Assembly: GCA_938017765.1 (NCBI GenBank)
Contig: CALIJH010000070.1
Span: 1 to 62,918 of the forward strand
DNA length: 62,918 nt
Reading direction: 5' to 3'
Source: an uncultured Leptotrichia sp.
Lineage (GTDB): Bacteria; Fusobacteriota; Fusobacteriia; Fusobacteriales; Leptotrichiaceae
Part shown: piece by piece, positions 26,441-36,105 of the stretch
Numbering within the stretch: position 1 is the first letter of the stretch
How the letters are laid out: every line of letters starts with the position of its first letter
Made by a program: the position numbers and the translations under genes
The notes under the pieces: model-generated
Seen by the model: only the letters and a program-made list of their open reading frames with translations
What the model was told of the DNA's origin: nothing
The model's database searches: none

Positions 26441-27202
26441 ATGAAAAAAATAATAGATACACATACGCATATATATGACGAGCAGTTTCAGGAAGATTTT
26501 GATATTGTTATGAAAGATATATCGGAACAAATGGAAGGGATTGTAAGTATAGGCTTTGATATGGAAAGTTCATTAAAAAGTATAGAACTTTCAAATAAAT
26601 ACTCCTTTGTCCATGCGGTAATAGGCATACATCCCGTAGACATAAAAAAATACAATAATGATGTCGAAAAAGAGCTGGAGAAACTGGCATTAAATGAGAA
26701 AAAGGTTGTCGCGATAGGGGAAATAGGACTCGATTATCACTGGATGGAAGACCCTAAAGAAGTACAGAAAGCAGGTTTCAGAAAACAAATAGAACTTGCA
26801 GAAAGAGTAAAGCTGCCTATTGTTATTCACACAAGGGAAGCGTTACAGGACACCCTTGATATTTTAAAGGAATATCCTAACGTAGGAGGGATACTTCATT
26901 GTTATCCCGGCTCCTTTCAGGCGGCAAAACCTTTTCTTGACAGATATTATATAGGAGTAGGCGGAACAGTAACGTTTAAAAATAACAGAAAAACGAAAGA
27001 ACTCGTAAAAGAACTGTCTCTTGATAAAATAGTTCTGGAAACGGACTGCCCTTATTTGACGCCTGTCCCTTTCAGAGGAAAGAGAAATCAGCCTGTTTAT
27101 ACAAAATATGTAGCTGAAGAGATAGCAAGGATAAAAGAAGTTCCTGTAGAAAAAGTAATTGAAATTACTACTGAAAATGCTAAAAAAATATATGGATTAT
27201 AA
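26441..27202 (+). CDS. tatD: TatD-family metal-dependent deoxyribonuclease
   Basis: A 253-residue TIM-barrel hydrolase of the TatD family (3'-5' DNase / D-aminoacyl-tRNA related). Metal-site motifs DTHTHIYD (His8, His10), IGEIGLDYHW, PIVIHTREA, LHCYPGS and LETDCPYLTPVP are in family order. It lies between luxS and acpS with gaps of over 100 bases. The family is firm; the physiological substrate is not known from sequence. Confidence 0.9.
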   Translation: MKKIIDTHTHIYDEQFQEDFDIVMKDISEQMEGIVSIGFDMESSLKSIELSNKYSFVHAVIGIHPVDIKKYNNDVEKELEKLALNEKKVVAIGEIGLDYHWMEDPKEVQKAGFRKQIELAERVKLPIVIHTREALQDTLDILKEYPNVGGILHCYPGSFQAAKPFLDRYYIGVGGTVTFKNNRKTKELVKELSLDKIVLETDCPYLTPVPFRGKRNQPVYTKYVAEEIARIKEVPVEKVIEITTENAKKIYGL

Positions 27203-27357
27203 TTTAAGTTTTTGAAAAAATAATATAATAAAAATTTTTATTTTTCTTTTTTATAAAAAGTTATTTTCTTCTTGAAATAACGGTGTTTAAGTTATTGTTT
27301 CCATCTATTTTTTATAAAAAAGCAAGTATAAAGAAAAGTAAGTATAAAGGAGAATAA

Positions 27358-27726
27358 ATGGAAATATACGGAATCGGAACCGACATTATCGAAATAAGCA
27401 GAATAAGAGACGCTATTAACAGGACTTCTTCTTTTAAGGGAAAAGTTTATACTGAAAAAGAAATAGAATATGTAGAGCAGAAAAAAAATCCTTATGCCAG
27501 CTATGCAGGCAGATTTGCTGCAAAAGAAGCTGTTTCCAAAGCTCTCGGGACAGGAGTGAGGGGATTTTCATTAAGTGATGTTGAGATATTGAATGATGAG
27601 CTTGGAAAACCGAATGTTATCCTTTACAATGAATTATTAAATCAAGCGAAAAATCTAAAAATACAGATAAGCATTTCACACAGTAAAGAATATGCAGTTT
27701 CTACTGTTATTATCTATAAAGAATAA
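27358..27726 (+). CDS. acpS: Holo-[acyl-carrier-protein] synthase
   Basis: A 122-residue 4'-phosphopantetheinyl transferase activating acyl carrier protein. The magnesium site is formed by Asp9 (GIGTDIIEI) and Glu57 (FAAKEAVSKALGTG), and the C-terminal ISISHSKEYA is typical. AAGGAGAATAA precedes the ATG. The next gene starts 20 bases later and is probably co-transcribed. Confidence 0.94.
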   Translation: MEIYGIGTDIIEISRIRDAINRTSSFKGKVYTEKEIEYVEQKKNPYASYAGRFAAKEAVSKALGTGVRGFSLSDVEILNDELGKPNVILYNELLNQAKNLKIQISISHSKEYAVSTVIIYKE

Positions 27727-27746
27727 TTAAAAATCGGGAGAAAATT

Positions 27747-29003
27747 ATGGTGCAATCAATTTTAAAAAACAAAGTAACTAAAATGATAATATTATTTTTT
27801 GTAATATCTATGGTAGGAACGCTTTCATCGGCTGTAGATAAGGTTAAGATTGAATATTTTGGGAGAAAAGACTGTAAAAATTGTGCAAATTTAGAAAAAT
27901 TTTTGACGGAACTGTCTAATAAAAGAAAAGATTTTGAATATATTGAATATAAAATTGATGAGAACGGGGAAAATAAAAAATTTTTTGATGAAGTTACGAC
28001 AAAGCTGAAACTCGTAAAAGGAACTCCGATTATATATTTAAACGGACACATTATACAAGGATTTAATACCCCTGATACAACAGGTAAGGAAATTGTAAAA
28101 TTAATTGATGAGGGAAAAAAGGCTAATTCGGTTCTTACATTGGAAGAATATGTAAAAAACGGTAAATATGAGAATATAAGTTCAAACGGCTCCGTCTGTG
28201 AGGGAGATGAAGTCTGTGAAATACCGGGACTTACAAAAGATGCTTCCAGACAGGTAATTGTAAATATTCCTTTTATAAATAAAAGTGTCGATTTAACGGA
28301 TTATTCGCTTCCTTTAATGTCCTTAATTTTGGGAACTGTTGACGGTTTCAATCCTTGTGCGATGTGGGTGCTTGTGCTGTTTCTGACCGCTCTTATTGCT
28401 GTGGGCAGTAAAACTAAGATGTTCAGAGTGGCAGGGCTGTTTATCCTTGCTGAAGCGGTAATGTATTATCTGATTTTGAATGCATGGCTTTATACATGGG
28501 ATTTTGTAGGTTTGGATAAATGGGTAACTCCTATTGTAGGAATTGTCGGAATAATAGGCGGAATATTTTTTGTAAGAAATTATCTGAAAAAAGGAGATGA
28601 ACTTTCCTGTGAAGTAACCGACTTTAAAAAGAGAGCCAAAATTTCAAATCAAATAAGAGAAATTGCGAATAAGCCTTTTACACTGCTGACAGCACTTGGA
28701 ATAATAGGGTTGGCACTGTCTGTAAATGTTATAGAATTTGCGTGTTCGGTAGGAATACCTCAAACTTATACGAAAATACTTCAGATAAACAATATTTCTT
28801 TCTGGAATAGACAGATTTATACTTTTATATATATTATAGGTTATATGATAGATGATATAATGGTTTTTGGGCTGGCTTTACTAAGTGTAAATAAATTACA
28901 GCTTACAACAAAATATTCCAAATGGGTAAACCTGTTCGGAGGAATACTGATGATTATTCTGGGATTGATATTGCTGTTGAAACCGAGTTTACTGATTGTT
29001 TAG
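27747..29003 (+). CDS. Thioredoxin-like domain fused to a CcdA/DsbD-like membrane electron carrier
   Basis: A 418-residue fusion. After an N-terminal hydrophobic segment (about residues 13-29) comes a thioredoxin/glutaredoxin-fold domain with CKNC (Cys43, Cys46) and the cis-proline loop GTPIIYLNG. A linker with two cysteines (SVCEGDEVCEIP) leads to a CcdA/DsbD-type membrane domain of about six spans carrying GFNPCAMW and EFACSVGIPQTY, the cysteine pair expected to carry electrons across the membrane. It probably reduces exported thiols or disulfides. It follows acpS by 20 bases. The partner protein is not encoded nearby. Confidence 0.8.
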   Translation: MVQSILKNKVTKMIILFFVISMVGTLSSAVDKVKIEYFGRKDCKNCANLEKFLTELSNKRKDFEYIEYKIDENGENKKFFDEVTTKLKLVKGTPIIYLNGHIIQGFNTPDTTGKEIVKLIDEGKKANSVLTLEEYVKNGKYENISSNGSVCEGDEVCEIPGLTKDASRQVIVNIPFINKSVDLTDYSLPLMSLILGTVDGFNPCAMWVLVLFLTALIAVGSKTKMFRVAGLFILAEAVMYYLILNAWLYTWDFVGLDKWVTPIVGIVGIIGGIFFVRNYLKKGDELSCEVTDFKKRAKISNQIREIANKPFTLLTALGIIGLALSVNVIEFACSVGIPQTYTKILQINNISFWNRQIYTFIYIIGYMIDDIMVFGLALLSVNKLQLTTKYSKWVNLFGGILMIILGLILLLKPSLLIV

Positions 29004-29040
29004 AAAAAATAACAAATAAAAATAACGAATATGAAAATAA

Positions 29041-29092
29041 AAAAGAGGCTGTCAATTATTTTGACTTATGAGGAGACCCCCTCTTTTTTATT
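29041..29092 (+). terminator. Intrinsic terminator after the thioredoxin-CcdA gene
   Basis: AAAAGAGG (29041-29048) pairs with CCTCTTTT (29080-29087) around an inner GTC/GAC stem, followed by a T-run. It carries the GGCTGTC sequence shared with other hairpins here. Confidence 0.75.
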
Positions 29093-29175
29093 TTTTAGAT
29101 AACTTCATCTTTTCAAAAGGCGTATAATATGATAATATAGATATGATTAAAATAAAAATATGATGGAAGTGGAAA

Positions 29176-31242
29176 ATGGCAACATATAACTTATTGTTTA
29201 AAAATCTGGAAGAATTGAAAATCAAAGGGGCAGGTAAAGTAGCTGTGAGTAAGTTTAATAAACTTGGTGTATATACTTTATACGAGCTCTTTTATTTTTT
29301 CCCGAGAGCTTATGAAGACAAGGCAAACAGCAAAAATATAGAAGATATACTTCCGGATGAATTTGTAGTTATAAAAGGAGTTATTATAAATACTGTAAAT
29401 CAGTATATAAAAGCGGGACGTACTATGTTCCGTGCAATATTGAAAGATGATACGGGGATTGTAGAATTAGTATGGTTTAATAATAGATTTATAAAAAGTA
29501 ATATAAAGATAGGCGATGAACTCCTTGTTTACGGGAAAGTGAAACGTTCAGCCAAATTTCAGCTGATAAATCCTGAATATAAAAGAATACAGGACGGTAT
29601 AGTGAAAGGTTCCCTGAAATATGAGCAGATAATGCCTATTTATCCGTCAGTAGCTTCGTTGAGGCAGGAAGCCATAAGAAAAATAATAAATGAAGCATTA
29701 CTCGACTATGGGTATTTGCTACAGGAAAATATGTCTGAAGATTTAATGAAAAAAGAGGGGCTGCTTTCAAGAAAAGAGGCGATATTAAATATTCATTTTC
29801 CCGAAAATTTTGAAAAGAAAGAAAAAGCTAAAAAAAGATTTATGATTGAAGAAATTCTTCTTCTTGAAATGGGGATTTTACAGAACAGATTTGAAACCGA
29901 CAAGGAAAATAACAATATTTATGAGCTGGAAGATAACAAAAAGCTCGTGAGCAGATTTATAGAAAATCTGGAATATGATTTGACGAAAGCCCAGAAAAAA
30001 GTAATAAGTGAGATTTATAAGGAGCTGAAAGCAGGAAAAATAGTAAATAGGCTGATACAGGGAGATGTGGGTTCAGGGAAAACCATAGTCACTCTTATTA
30101 TGCTTCTTTATATGGCTGAAAACAGTTATCAGGGTGTAATAATGGCACCTACGGAAATACTGGCAACACAGCATTATCTTGGAATAGTGGATATATTCAA
30201 TAATCTCGATGTGAGAGTCGAACTGCTGACAGGAAGTGTAAAAGGAAAGAAGAGGGAAAAACTTTTATCTGAAATAGAAAACGGGCTTGTGAATATTGTC
30301 ATAGGTACACATGCCCTTATAGAAAATGACGTTGTTTTTAAAAATCTGGGGTTGATAGTGATAGATGAACAGCACAGATTTGGTGTTGTGCAGAGAAAAC
30401 TTTTAAGAGAAAAGGGAAGCATTGCCAACCTTATAGTAATGAGTGCTACTCCCATACCCCGTTCTCTTGCTCTCACCATATACGGGGATCTTGATGTTTC
30501 CATTATTGACGAACTGCCGAAGGGACGTATGCCTATAAAGACCAAATGGATAAAAGACCTTGATGAGAAGAATAAAATGTATGGATTTATTGAGCGAAAA
30601 ATAAAAGAAGGTCGTCAGGTGTATGTCGTTTCTCCGCTTATAGAAGAAAGTGAAACTCTGAATGTAAAGTCCGCACAGGAGACTTATGATGAATACAGCA
30701 AAATTTTTCCTGACAGACGGTTAGGATTAATCCATGGGCGACAGAGTTATAAGGAAAAACAGGATATAATGAGAAAATTTAAAAATCATGAGCTGGATAT
30801 ACTGATATCTACGACTGTAATAGAAGTGGGGGTCAATGTTCCCAATGCTTCCATAATGATAATAAGGGATGCCCAAAGATTTGGGTTGTCTTCCCTTCAT
30901 CAGTTGAGGGGAAGGGTAGGACGGGGTAAATATCAGTCTTACTGCTTTTTGGAGTCTGAAACTGACAATGATTTGTCAAAAAGAAGACTTCAGATTATGG
31001 AAAAAACGACAGACGGTTTTAAAATAGCCGAGGAAGATTTGAAATTGAGAAATTCGGGAGAAATACTGGGTACAAGACAGAGCGGAGTTTCCGATATGAT
31101 GATGACGGATATTGTAAAAAATGTAAAGGAAATAAAGAGGATAAGAGATTATGTAATTGATTATCTTGAAAAAAATAAAGGAAAAATAGAAAATGAGTTT
31201 CTGAAAAGAGACATATATGAGAAATTTCATAAAAATCAGTGA
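29176..31242 (+). CDS. recG: ATP-dependent DNA helicase RecG
   Basis: A 688-residue branched-DNA helicase that remodels stalled forks and Holliday junctions. The N-terminal wedge/OB domain includes FFPRAYED and DDTGIVELVWFN. Helicase motifs follow: Walker A GDVGSGKT (296-303), DEQHRFGV (about 397), MSATPIPR, then IEVGVNVPNA, QLRGRVGRG and the C-terminal RNSGEILGTRQSG. The length is normal. It has its own leader after a terminator. Confidence 0.96.
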   Translation: MATYNLLFKNLEELKIKGAGKVAVSKFNKLGVYTLYELFYFFPRAYEDKANSKNIEDILPDEFVVIKGVIINTVNQYIKAGRTMFRAILKDDTGIVELVWFNNRFIKSNIKIGDELLVYGKVKRSAKFQLINPEYKRIQDGIVKGSLKYEQIMPIYPSVASLRQEAIRKIINEALLDYGYLLQENMSEDLMKKEGLLSRKEAILNIHFPENFEKKEKAKKRFMIEEILLLEMGILQNRFETDKENNNIYELEDNKKLVSRFIENLEYDLTKAQKKVISEIYKELKAGKIVNRLIQGDVGSGKTIVTLIMLLYMAENSYQGVIMAPTEILATQHYLGIVDIFNNLDVRVELLTGSVKGKKREKLLSEIENGLVNIVIGTHALIENDVVFKNLGLIVIDEQHRFGVVQRKLLREKGSIANLIVMSATPIPRSLALTIYGDLDVSIIDELPKGRMPIKTKWIKDLDEKNKMYGFIERKIKEGRQVYVVSPLIEESETLNVKSAQETYDEYSKIFPDRRLGLIHGRQSYKEKQDIMRKFKNHELDILISTTVIEVGVNVPNASIMIIRDAQRFGLSSLHQLRGRVGRGKYQSYCFLESETDNDLSKRRLQIMEKTTDGFKIAEEDLKLRNSGEILGTRQSGVSDMMMTDIVKNVKEIKRIRDYVIDYLEKNKGKIENEFLKRDIYEKFHKNQ

Positions 31243-31302
31243 AAATAATTAGTTAAAAATAGAAAAAAATTTTATTTTAATTTCAGAAAGGAGCTTTGAA
31301 AA

Positions 31303-32190
31303 ATGAAAAAACGTAGTGCTGATATGGGGTTGCTTCTTGTAGGAATATTGTGGGGATTAGGTTTTATTTTTGTGAAAATAGGACTAAATGAAAATATGGA
31401 TGTGTTTTACCTTCTGACAATAAGGTTTTTAGGCGGATTTGCCGTCCTTTTTGCTCTTTTCCGAAAAAAAATGAAGAAAATAACTCTTTATGATTTTAAA
31501 GCGGGATTTATGATAGCAGCATTTCAGGTTTTCGGATATGCTTTCCAGACTTTCGGAATGCAGCTGACAACGGCAAGTAATAATGCCTTTTTTACTGCGA
31601 TAAATGTAGTTATCGTTCCTTATATTTTCTGGTTTATATATAAGGAAAGACCTAACAAATCCACATTTCTTGCTTCCATTTTATGTGTAATGGGAGTGGG
31701 GATTATGAGTTTTGACAATGAGATGAATTTGACGAACCTGAATAAGGGAGATATTCTGACTATAATTTCTGCATTCTTTTTTGCAGCTCAGGTTGCGGCG
31801 ACAGGATATTACAGTGAAAGAGTTCACACGATAAATCTGGTTTTAATTCAGATGTTGATAGGAGGTTTTCTGTTTTTATTTAATCTAATATTTATTTCAG
31901 GAATAAAGGAAATAAAACCTCTGAGCGGTATGGCACTGGTTTCGGTAATTTATCTGACAGTATTTTCAACTGCAATTCCTTTTTTATTACAGACATATTT
32001 TCAAAAATGGACTACGTCTACGAGGGCTTCGATAATATTGACGACAGAGTCTTTGTTTGCTCCTTTATTTGCCTTTCTTATGCTTGGAGAAGTATTGACT
32101 CTGAAAGTGCTGATAGGAGCGGCACTGATACTGATGTCGGTAATCGTATCGGAAATAAAATTTAATAATAATGAAGTGGAAAAAATATAG
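31303..32190 (+). CDS. EamA-family (DMT superfamily) transporter
   Basis: A 295-residue inner-membrane protein with about ten hydrophobic spans in two EamA repeats (GILWGLGFIFVKIGL in the first half, FFFAAQVAATGYYSERV in the second). Such exporters or importers move amino acids, nucleotide sugars or metabolites; the substrate cannot be inferred. AAAGGAG precedes the ATG. It stands 60 bases after recG. The following 320 bases up to proS hold no gene. Confidence 0.8.
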   Translation: MKKRSADMGLLLVGILWGLGFIFVKIGLNENMDVFYLLTIRFLGGFAVLFALFRKKMKKITLYDFKAGFMIAAFQVFGYAFQTFGMQLTTASNNAFFTAINVVIVPYIFWFIYKERPNKSTFLASILCVMGVGIMSFDNEMNLTNLNKGDILTIISAFFFAAQVAATGYYSERVHTINLVLIQMLIGGFLFLFNLIFISGIKEIKPLSGMALVSVIYLTVFSTAIPFLLQTYFQKWTTSTRASIILTTESLFAPLFAFLMLGEVLTLKVLIGAALILMSVIVSEIKFNNNEVEKI

Positions 32191-32464
32191 TTTTCTAAAG
32201 TAAAATATAGTTTGTCATAGGGATTATTTTTTGACAGTCATTTTCTATTTTATGTTACATATTTGTGTTATATAATTTTGAAAAAATTTTAAATAAATTT
32301 ATCATATGATTTCGGGATGTATAATTTAGTGCCGTAATAAGTAGACATTTCATAGGGAAAATGATAAAATAAAAAGGAAAAATTATATTTTATGAAAAAT
32401 AATGAACTATTTGAAAAATTCTAAATTCTATGATTATATCATAACTATAAAAAGGAAAGGAGAA

Positions 32465-32500
32465 ATGCAATAGATATCCTGATTTTCAGGAATATTGCAT
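32465..32500 (+). promoter_or_regulatory. Hairpin and two-codon ORF between Shine-Dalgarno and start of proS
   Basis: The strong site AAAGGAGA (32456-32463) is 48 bases from the proS ATG. Between them ATGCAAT and ATTGCAT close a hairpin whose inner arms are TCCTGA (32477-32482) and TCAGGA (32486-32491), loop TTT. The hairpin begins with ATG-CAA-TAG, a Met-Gln ORF correctly spaced from the site. Folding would bring the site to about eleven bases from the real ATG. Confidence 0.5.
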
Positions 32501-32510
32501 ATATTGAAAA

Positions 32511-34223
32511 ATGAGATTATCGGAAGCATTTCTAAAAACATACAAGGAGGCACCTAAAGAAGCTGAAATAATAAGTCATCAACTGATGTTAAGAGCTTCA
32601 ATGATAAAGCAGCTCACACGAGGAGTGTACAGTTATCTGCCTTTAGGATACAGAGTTTTAAGAAAAATAGAAAATATCACAAGGGAAGAAATGGACAGAG
32701 CAAAGGCTCAGGAAATATTTATGCCTGTGTTGCAGCCTGCTTCCTTATGGGAAGAATCGGGAAGATGGTTTGCTTACGGACCCGAACTGATGAGACTGAA
32801 AGACAGAAATGAAAGGGAATTTGCTTTAGGGCCTACTCATGAAGAGGTGGTAACGGATATAGTGAGAAATATGGTATCTTCATATAAAGATTTACCTTTC
32901 AATCTTTATCAGATACAGACTAAATTCAGAGATGAAATTAGACCGAGATTTGGACTTATGAGAGGGAGAGAGTTTATTATGAAAGATGCTTACAGTTTTC
33001 ATATTGACCAGAAATCCCTCGACGAAGAATATATAAATATGAAATCTGCATATGAAAGAATATTTACAAGATGTGGGCTGAATTTCAGAGCTGTAGAAGC
33101 TGATTCAGGTTCTATAGGCGGAGATTCTTCGCATGAATTTATGGTGCTCGCAGAAAGCGGAGAAGATGATATTCTGTACGATGATTCTTCAAATTATGCG
33201 GCAAATGTGGAAAAAGCAGTAAGCATTATTGAACTGAAAGAAAGTGATGAGAAAAAATTGACGAAAGAACTGGTAAAAACTCCACATGCAAAAACAATAG
33301 AAGATTTGGCAAATTTTTTGAATATTCCTAAAGAAAAAACCGTAAAAGCGGTAATGCTGAAAGAAGTTACGGAAGACGGGGAAAACTTTGTATTGGCATT
33401 GATAAGGGGGGATTTGGATGTAAATTCCATAAAATTGAAAAATGCTATCGGAGCGAAAATTGAGCTTGAAATGATGACTCCTGAAGAATGTGAAAGATTT
33501 GGTCTGGTACCGGGGTATGCGGGTTCTTATGAGAAAAAGGACGGACTGAAAGTAGTAATTGATGAAACTGTCAAATATGTGAGAAATTTTGCATTAGGTG
33601 CGAATAAAGAGGAGTATCATTATATAAACGTAAATATCGAAGATATAGTATATGATTTAGTCGCAGATATAAGAAAAGCAAAGGAGGGAGATACTTCTCC
33701 CGACGGAAAAGGAACTTTAAAACTGGCAAAAGGGATTGAAGTCGGGCATATATTCAAATTGGGAGATAAATACTCAAAAGCATTGAATGCTACTGTCCTT
33801 GATGAAAATGGAAAGCAACAGATAATAAAAATGGGATGTTACGGTATCGGGATTTCAAGAGTTATGGCAGCAGCTATAGAGCAGAATCACGATGAGTTCG
33901 GTATCATATGGCCCAAAAATATTGCTCCTTATTTAGTCGATGTGATAATTGCGAATATTAAAGATGAAACACAGGTTTCATTAGGAGAAAAAATATATGC
34001 TGAATTATCCGATAATGGAATAGAGACCGTTCTGGATGACAGAAACGAAAGAGCGGGATTTAAATTTAAAGATGCGGATTTAATAGGGTTTCCTTTAAAA
34101 ATAGTTGTAGGAAAAGGTGCAGCTGAAGGAATTGTCGAGATTAAGGACAGAAGAACGGGAGAAAATTCCGAAGTTAAAAAAGAAGATGTATTGCAATATA
34201 TAAGAGATTTTATGGTTGATTAA
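32511..34223 (+). CDS. proS: Prolyl-tRNA synthetase (bacterial type with editing domain)
   Basis: A 570-residue class II aminoacyl-tRNA synthetase. Motif 2 and neighbours are visible (FALGPTHEEVVTDIVRN, IQTKFRDEIRPRFGLMRGREFIMKDAYSFH). An inserted YbaK-like editing domain (about residues 230-380) distinguishes it from eukaryote-like ProRS. Motif 3 is GCYGIGISRVMAA, and an anticodon-binding domain ends the protein. The start ATG has no adjacent ribosome site: the nearest lies before a hairpin. Other in-frame starts upstream are not evident. Confidence 0.96.
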   Translation: MRLSEAFLKTYKEAPKEAEIISHQLMLRASMIKQLTRGVYSYLPLGYRVLRKIENITREEMDRAKAQEIFMPVLQPASLWEESGRWFAYGPELMRLKDRNEREFALGPTHEEVVTDIVRNMVSSYKDLPFNLYQIQTKFRDEIRPRFGLMRGREFIMKDAYSFHIDQKSLDEEYINMKSAYERIFTRCGLNFRAVEADSGSIGGDSSHEFMVLAESGEDDILYDDSSNYAANVEKAVSIIELKESDEKKLTKELVKTPHAKTIEDLANFLNIPKEKTVKAVMLKEVTEDGENFVLALIRGDLDVNSIKLKNAIGAKIELEMMTPEECERFGLVPGYAGSYEKKDGLKVVIDETVKYVRNFALGANKEEYHYINVNIEDIVYDLVADIRKAKEGDTSPDGKGTLKLAKGIEVGHIFKLGDKYSKALNATVLDENGKQQIIKMGCYGIGISRVMAAAIEQNHDEFGIIWPKNIAPYLVDVIIANIKDETQVSLGEKIYAELSDNGIETVLDDRNERAGFKFKDADLIGFPLKIVVGKGAAEGIVEIKDRRTGENSEVKKEDVLQYIRDFMVD

Positions 34224-34441
34224 TTGTAATATCTGATTATTTAAAAAATATCAGGATATATAAAGCAGTTTTTACAAACACGGTAATACGGGTATATCTA
34301 TTATTAAATATAGAAATTTAAAATATCAAAATAGAAAAACTGAAAATTTATAATATTTAGAAATTATAAAATAATATTGTTATTCAGATATCGTTATTTA
34401 GATGTAAAAATATTTTTTAATTATAAAGATTGGAGAAGATA

Positions 34442-35020
34442 ATGGCTGTTAGGAATATTGTGTTTGATTTGGGAAATGTCCTTATAAATTTTAATCCTCG
34501 GGATTATACAAAAAATGAAAAGTTTTTAAAAGAAGTATTTGCAAGTCCTGAATGGCTTATGCTTGACAGAGGAACCCTGTCATATGAAGACGCTAAGGAA
34601 ATATTTAAGAAAAGGGTACCCGAAGAAGCGGAAGAAATCGATAGGCTTTTTGATACAAATTTTTCAGGACTGCTGCTTCCTATAAAAGAAAATATTGAAT
34701 TATTGCCTGAATTAAAGAAAAAATATAATTTGTATATTCTGTCAAATTTTCATAAAGGAGCTTTTGAAGATATATATGAAAAATATGATTTTTTCAAAAA
34801 TTTTGACGGACATACGGTATCCTGTTACTGTCATCTTTTAAAACCTGAAAAAGAGATATACGAGGAGATTTTAAATAAATTTTCTTTAAATCCTGAAGAA
34901 ACGGTGTTTATTGATGATATGAAAGTCAATATAGAGGCTGCTGAAAAATTTGGTATAAAAGGTATACATTTACCTGATTGGACAAAATTAAAAGAAAAGT
35001 TAGAGGAATTTTTAAAATGA
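34442..35020 (+). CDS. HAD-superfamily phosphatase (YihX-like)
   Basis: A 192-residue HAD subfamily IA hydrolase. Motif I is VFDLGNVLINF with nucleophile Asp9 and, as in YihX-type enzymes, Gly in place of the usual second Asp. Motif II is the Ser of LYILSNFH, the motif III Lys is in LLKPEKEIY, and motif IV is FIDDMKVNIEAA. YihX removes phosphate from glucose-1-phosphate; that substrate is only a guess here. ATG 34442 follows GGAGAAGATA. Its stop overlaps the start of the next gene (ATGA). Confidence 0.8.
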   Translation: MAVRNIVFDLGNVLINFNPRDYTKNEKFLKEVFASPEWLMLDRGTLSYEDAKEIFKKRVPEEAEEIDRLFDTNFSGLLLPIKENIELLPELKKKYNLYILSNFHKGAFEDIYEKYDFFKNFDGHTVSCYCHLLKPEKEIYEEILNKFSLNPEETVFIDDMKVNIEAAEKFGIKGIHLPDWTKLKEKLEEFLK

Positions 35021-36003
35021 TGAAAATAAAATATATATTACTAATATTACTTCTGATGATTGTGAGTATTATAACGGGAGCTGAAAAACAGCAGATTATA
35101 ATACCGGAGGGATTAAAACCCGGAGATACTGTTGGTCTGATTGCTCCTGCAAATTATACAGGCTCTTCAGCAGACGTGGAAGTCGAATATCTTATAAATA
35201 AAGGCTTTAATGTAGTCTATGGAAAGTCTTTTGAGGCCAGATGGTATGGATTTGGCGGAACTGATGAAATAAGGGCTAAAGACATAAATGATATGTTTGC
35301 CGATAAAAATATAAAGGCGATATTTGCAATTAGAGGAGGCTATGGAACTATAAGACTGGTAGATAAACTGAATTACGATACAATAAAGAAAAATCCGAAA
35401 ATATTTTCAGGATATAGTGATATTACTACTCTTCTGATTGCTATTAATGAAAAAACGGGACTTGTAACTTATCACGGACCTATGAGTTCCAATTTTAAAG
35501 ATATACCTCCGGTTACAGAGGCTTCTTTTAACAGGACGTTTATAAATAAGGAACCGTTAAATCTGCTCGAATTTGATAATGAATATTTTGTTCTGAAAAG
35601 CGGAAGAGCGGAAGGTCAGATAACTGGAGGAAATTTGTCCCTCATAGTAGCTTCTCTCGGAACAGAATATGAGATTAATACTGACGGGAAAATATTGTTT
35701 ATCGAAGAAACGAATGAGCCTACTTACAGGATAGATAGAATGCTGAAACATCTGAAACTTGCAGGAAAGCTGAAAAATATAAAAGGAGTACTTTTAGGCG
35801 ATTTTAAAAATGCAAAAAGGGCCGAAATTGACGATATGGGACTGGAAGACGTATTTGAAGATAATTTCGGGAAAATGAAAGTACCTGTAATAAGCGGATT
35901 TAAATCAGGGCATGTAAGACCTTTTATTACAGTGCCTATAGGTGCAAAAGCTAAAATAGACACTTATAAGGGAGAAATAATAATTGATAAAGCCGTGAAA
36001 TAG
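35017..36003 (+). CDS. LD-carboxypeptidase (peptidase S66, LdcA/MccF family), exported
   Basis: A 328-residue serine peptidase expected to trim murein tetrapeptides at the L-D bond, or to act like MccF. It has a hydrophobic N-terminal signal (MIVSIITGA), GDTVGLIAPA, RGGYGTIRL, the nucleophile region GYSDITTL (Ser near 137), HGPM, FIEETNEPTYRIDRML with the catalytic Glu, and SGHVRP with the catalytic His. The signal peptide is unusual for LdcA, normally cytoplasmic, and suggests periplasmic action. The start overlaps the HAD stop; ATG 35020 is equally possible. Confidence 0.83.
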   Translation: MMKIKYILLILLLMIVSIITGAEKQQIIIPEGLKPGDTVGLIAPANYTGSSADVEVEYLINKGFNVVYGKSFEARWYGFGGTDEIRAKDINDMFADKNIKAIFAIRGGYGTIRLVDKLNYDTIKKNPKIFSGYSDITTLLIAINEKTGLVTYHGPMSSNFKDIPPVTEASFNRTFINKEPLNLLEFDNEYFVLKSGRAEGQITGGNLSLIVASLGTEYEINTDGKILFIEETNEPTYRIDRMLKHLKLAGKLKNIKGVLLGDFKNAKRAEIDDMGLEDVFEDNFGKMKVPVISGFKSGHVRPFITVPIGAKAKIDTYKGEIIIDKAVK

Positions 36004-36105
36004 AATAGAAATTGGCTCAAAATATTAATAATTATATTTTCTGCTATGTTTTTACTATAAGATGTTTATTTTTTAGAACAGCTTCTGTTTTATAACTATT
36101 TATAA

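Noticed and set aside
32191..32455. T-box or other riboswitch before proS
   Set aside because: No T-box core or terminator/antiterminator pair could be recognised; only a small palindrome and the start-proximal hairpin are seen.
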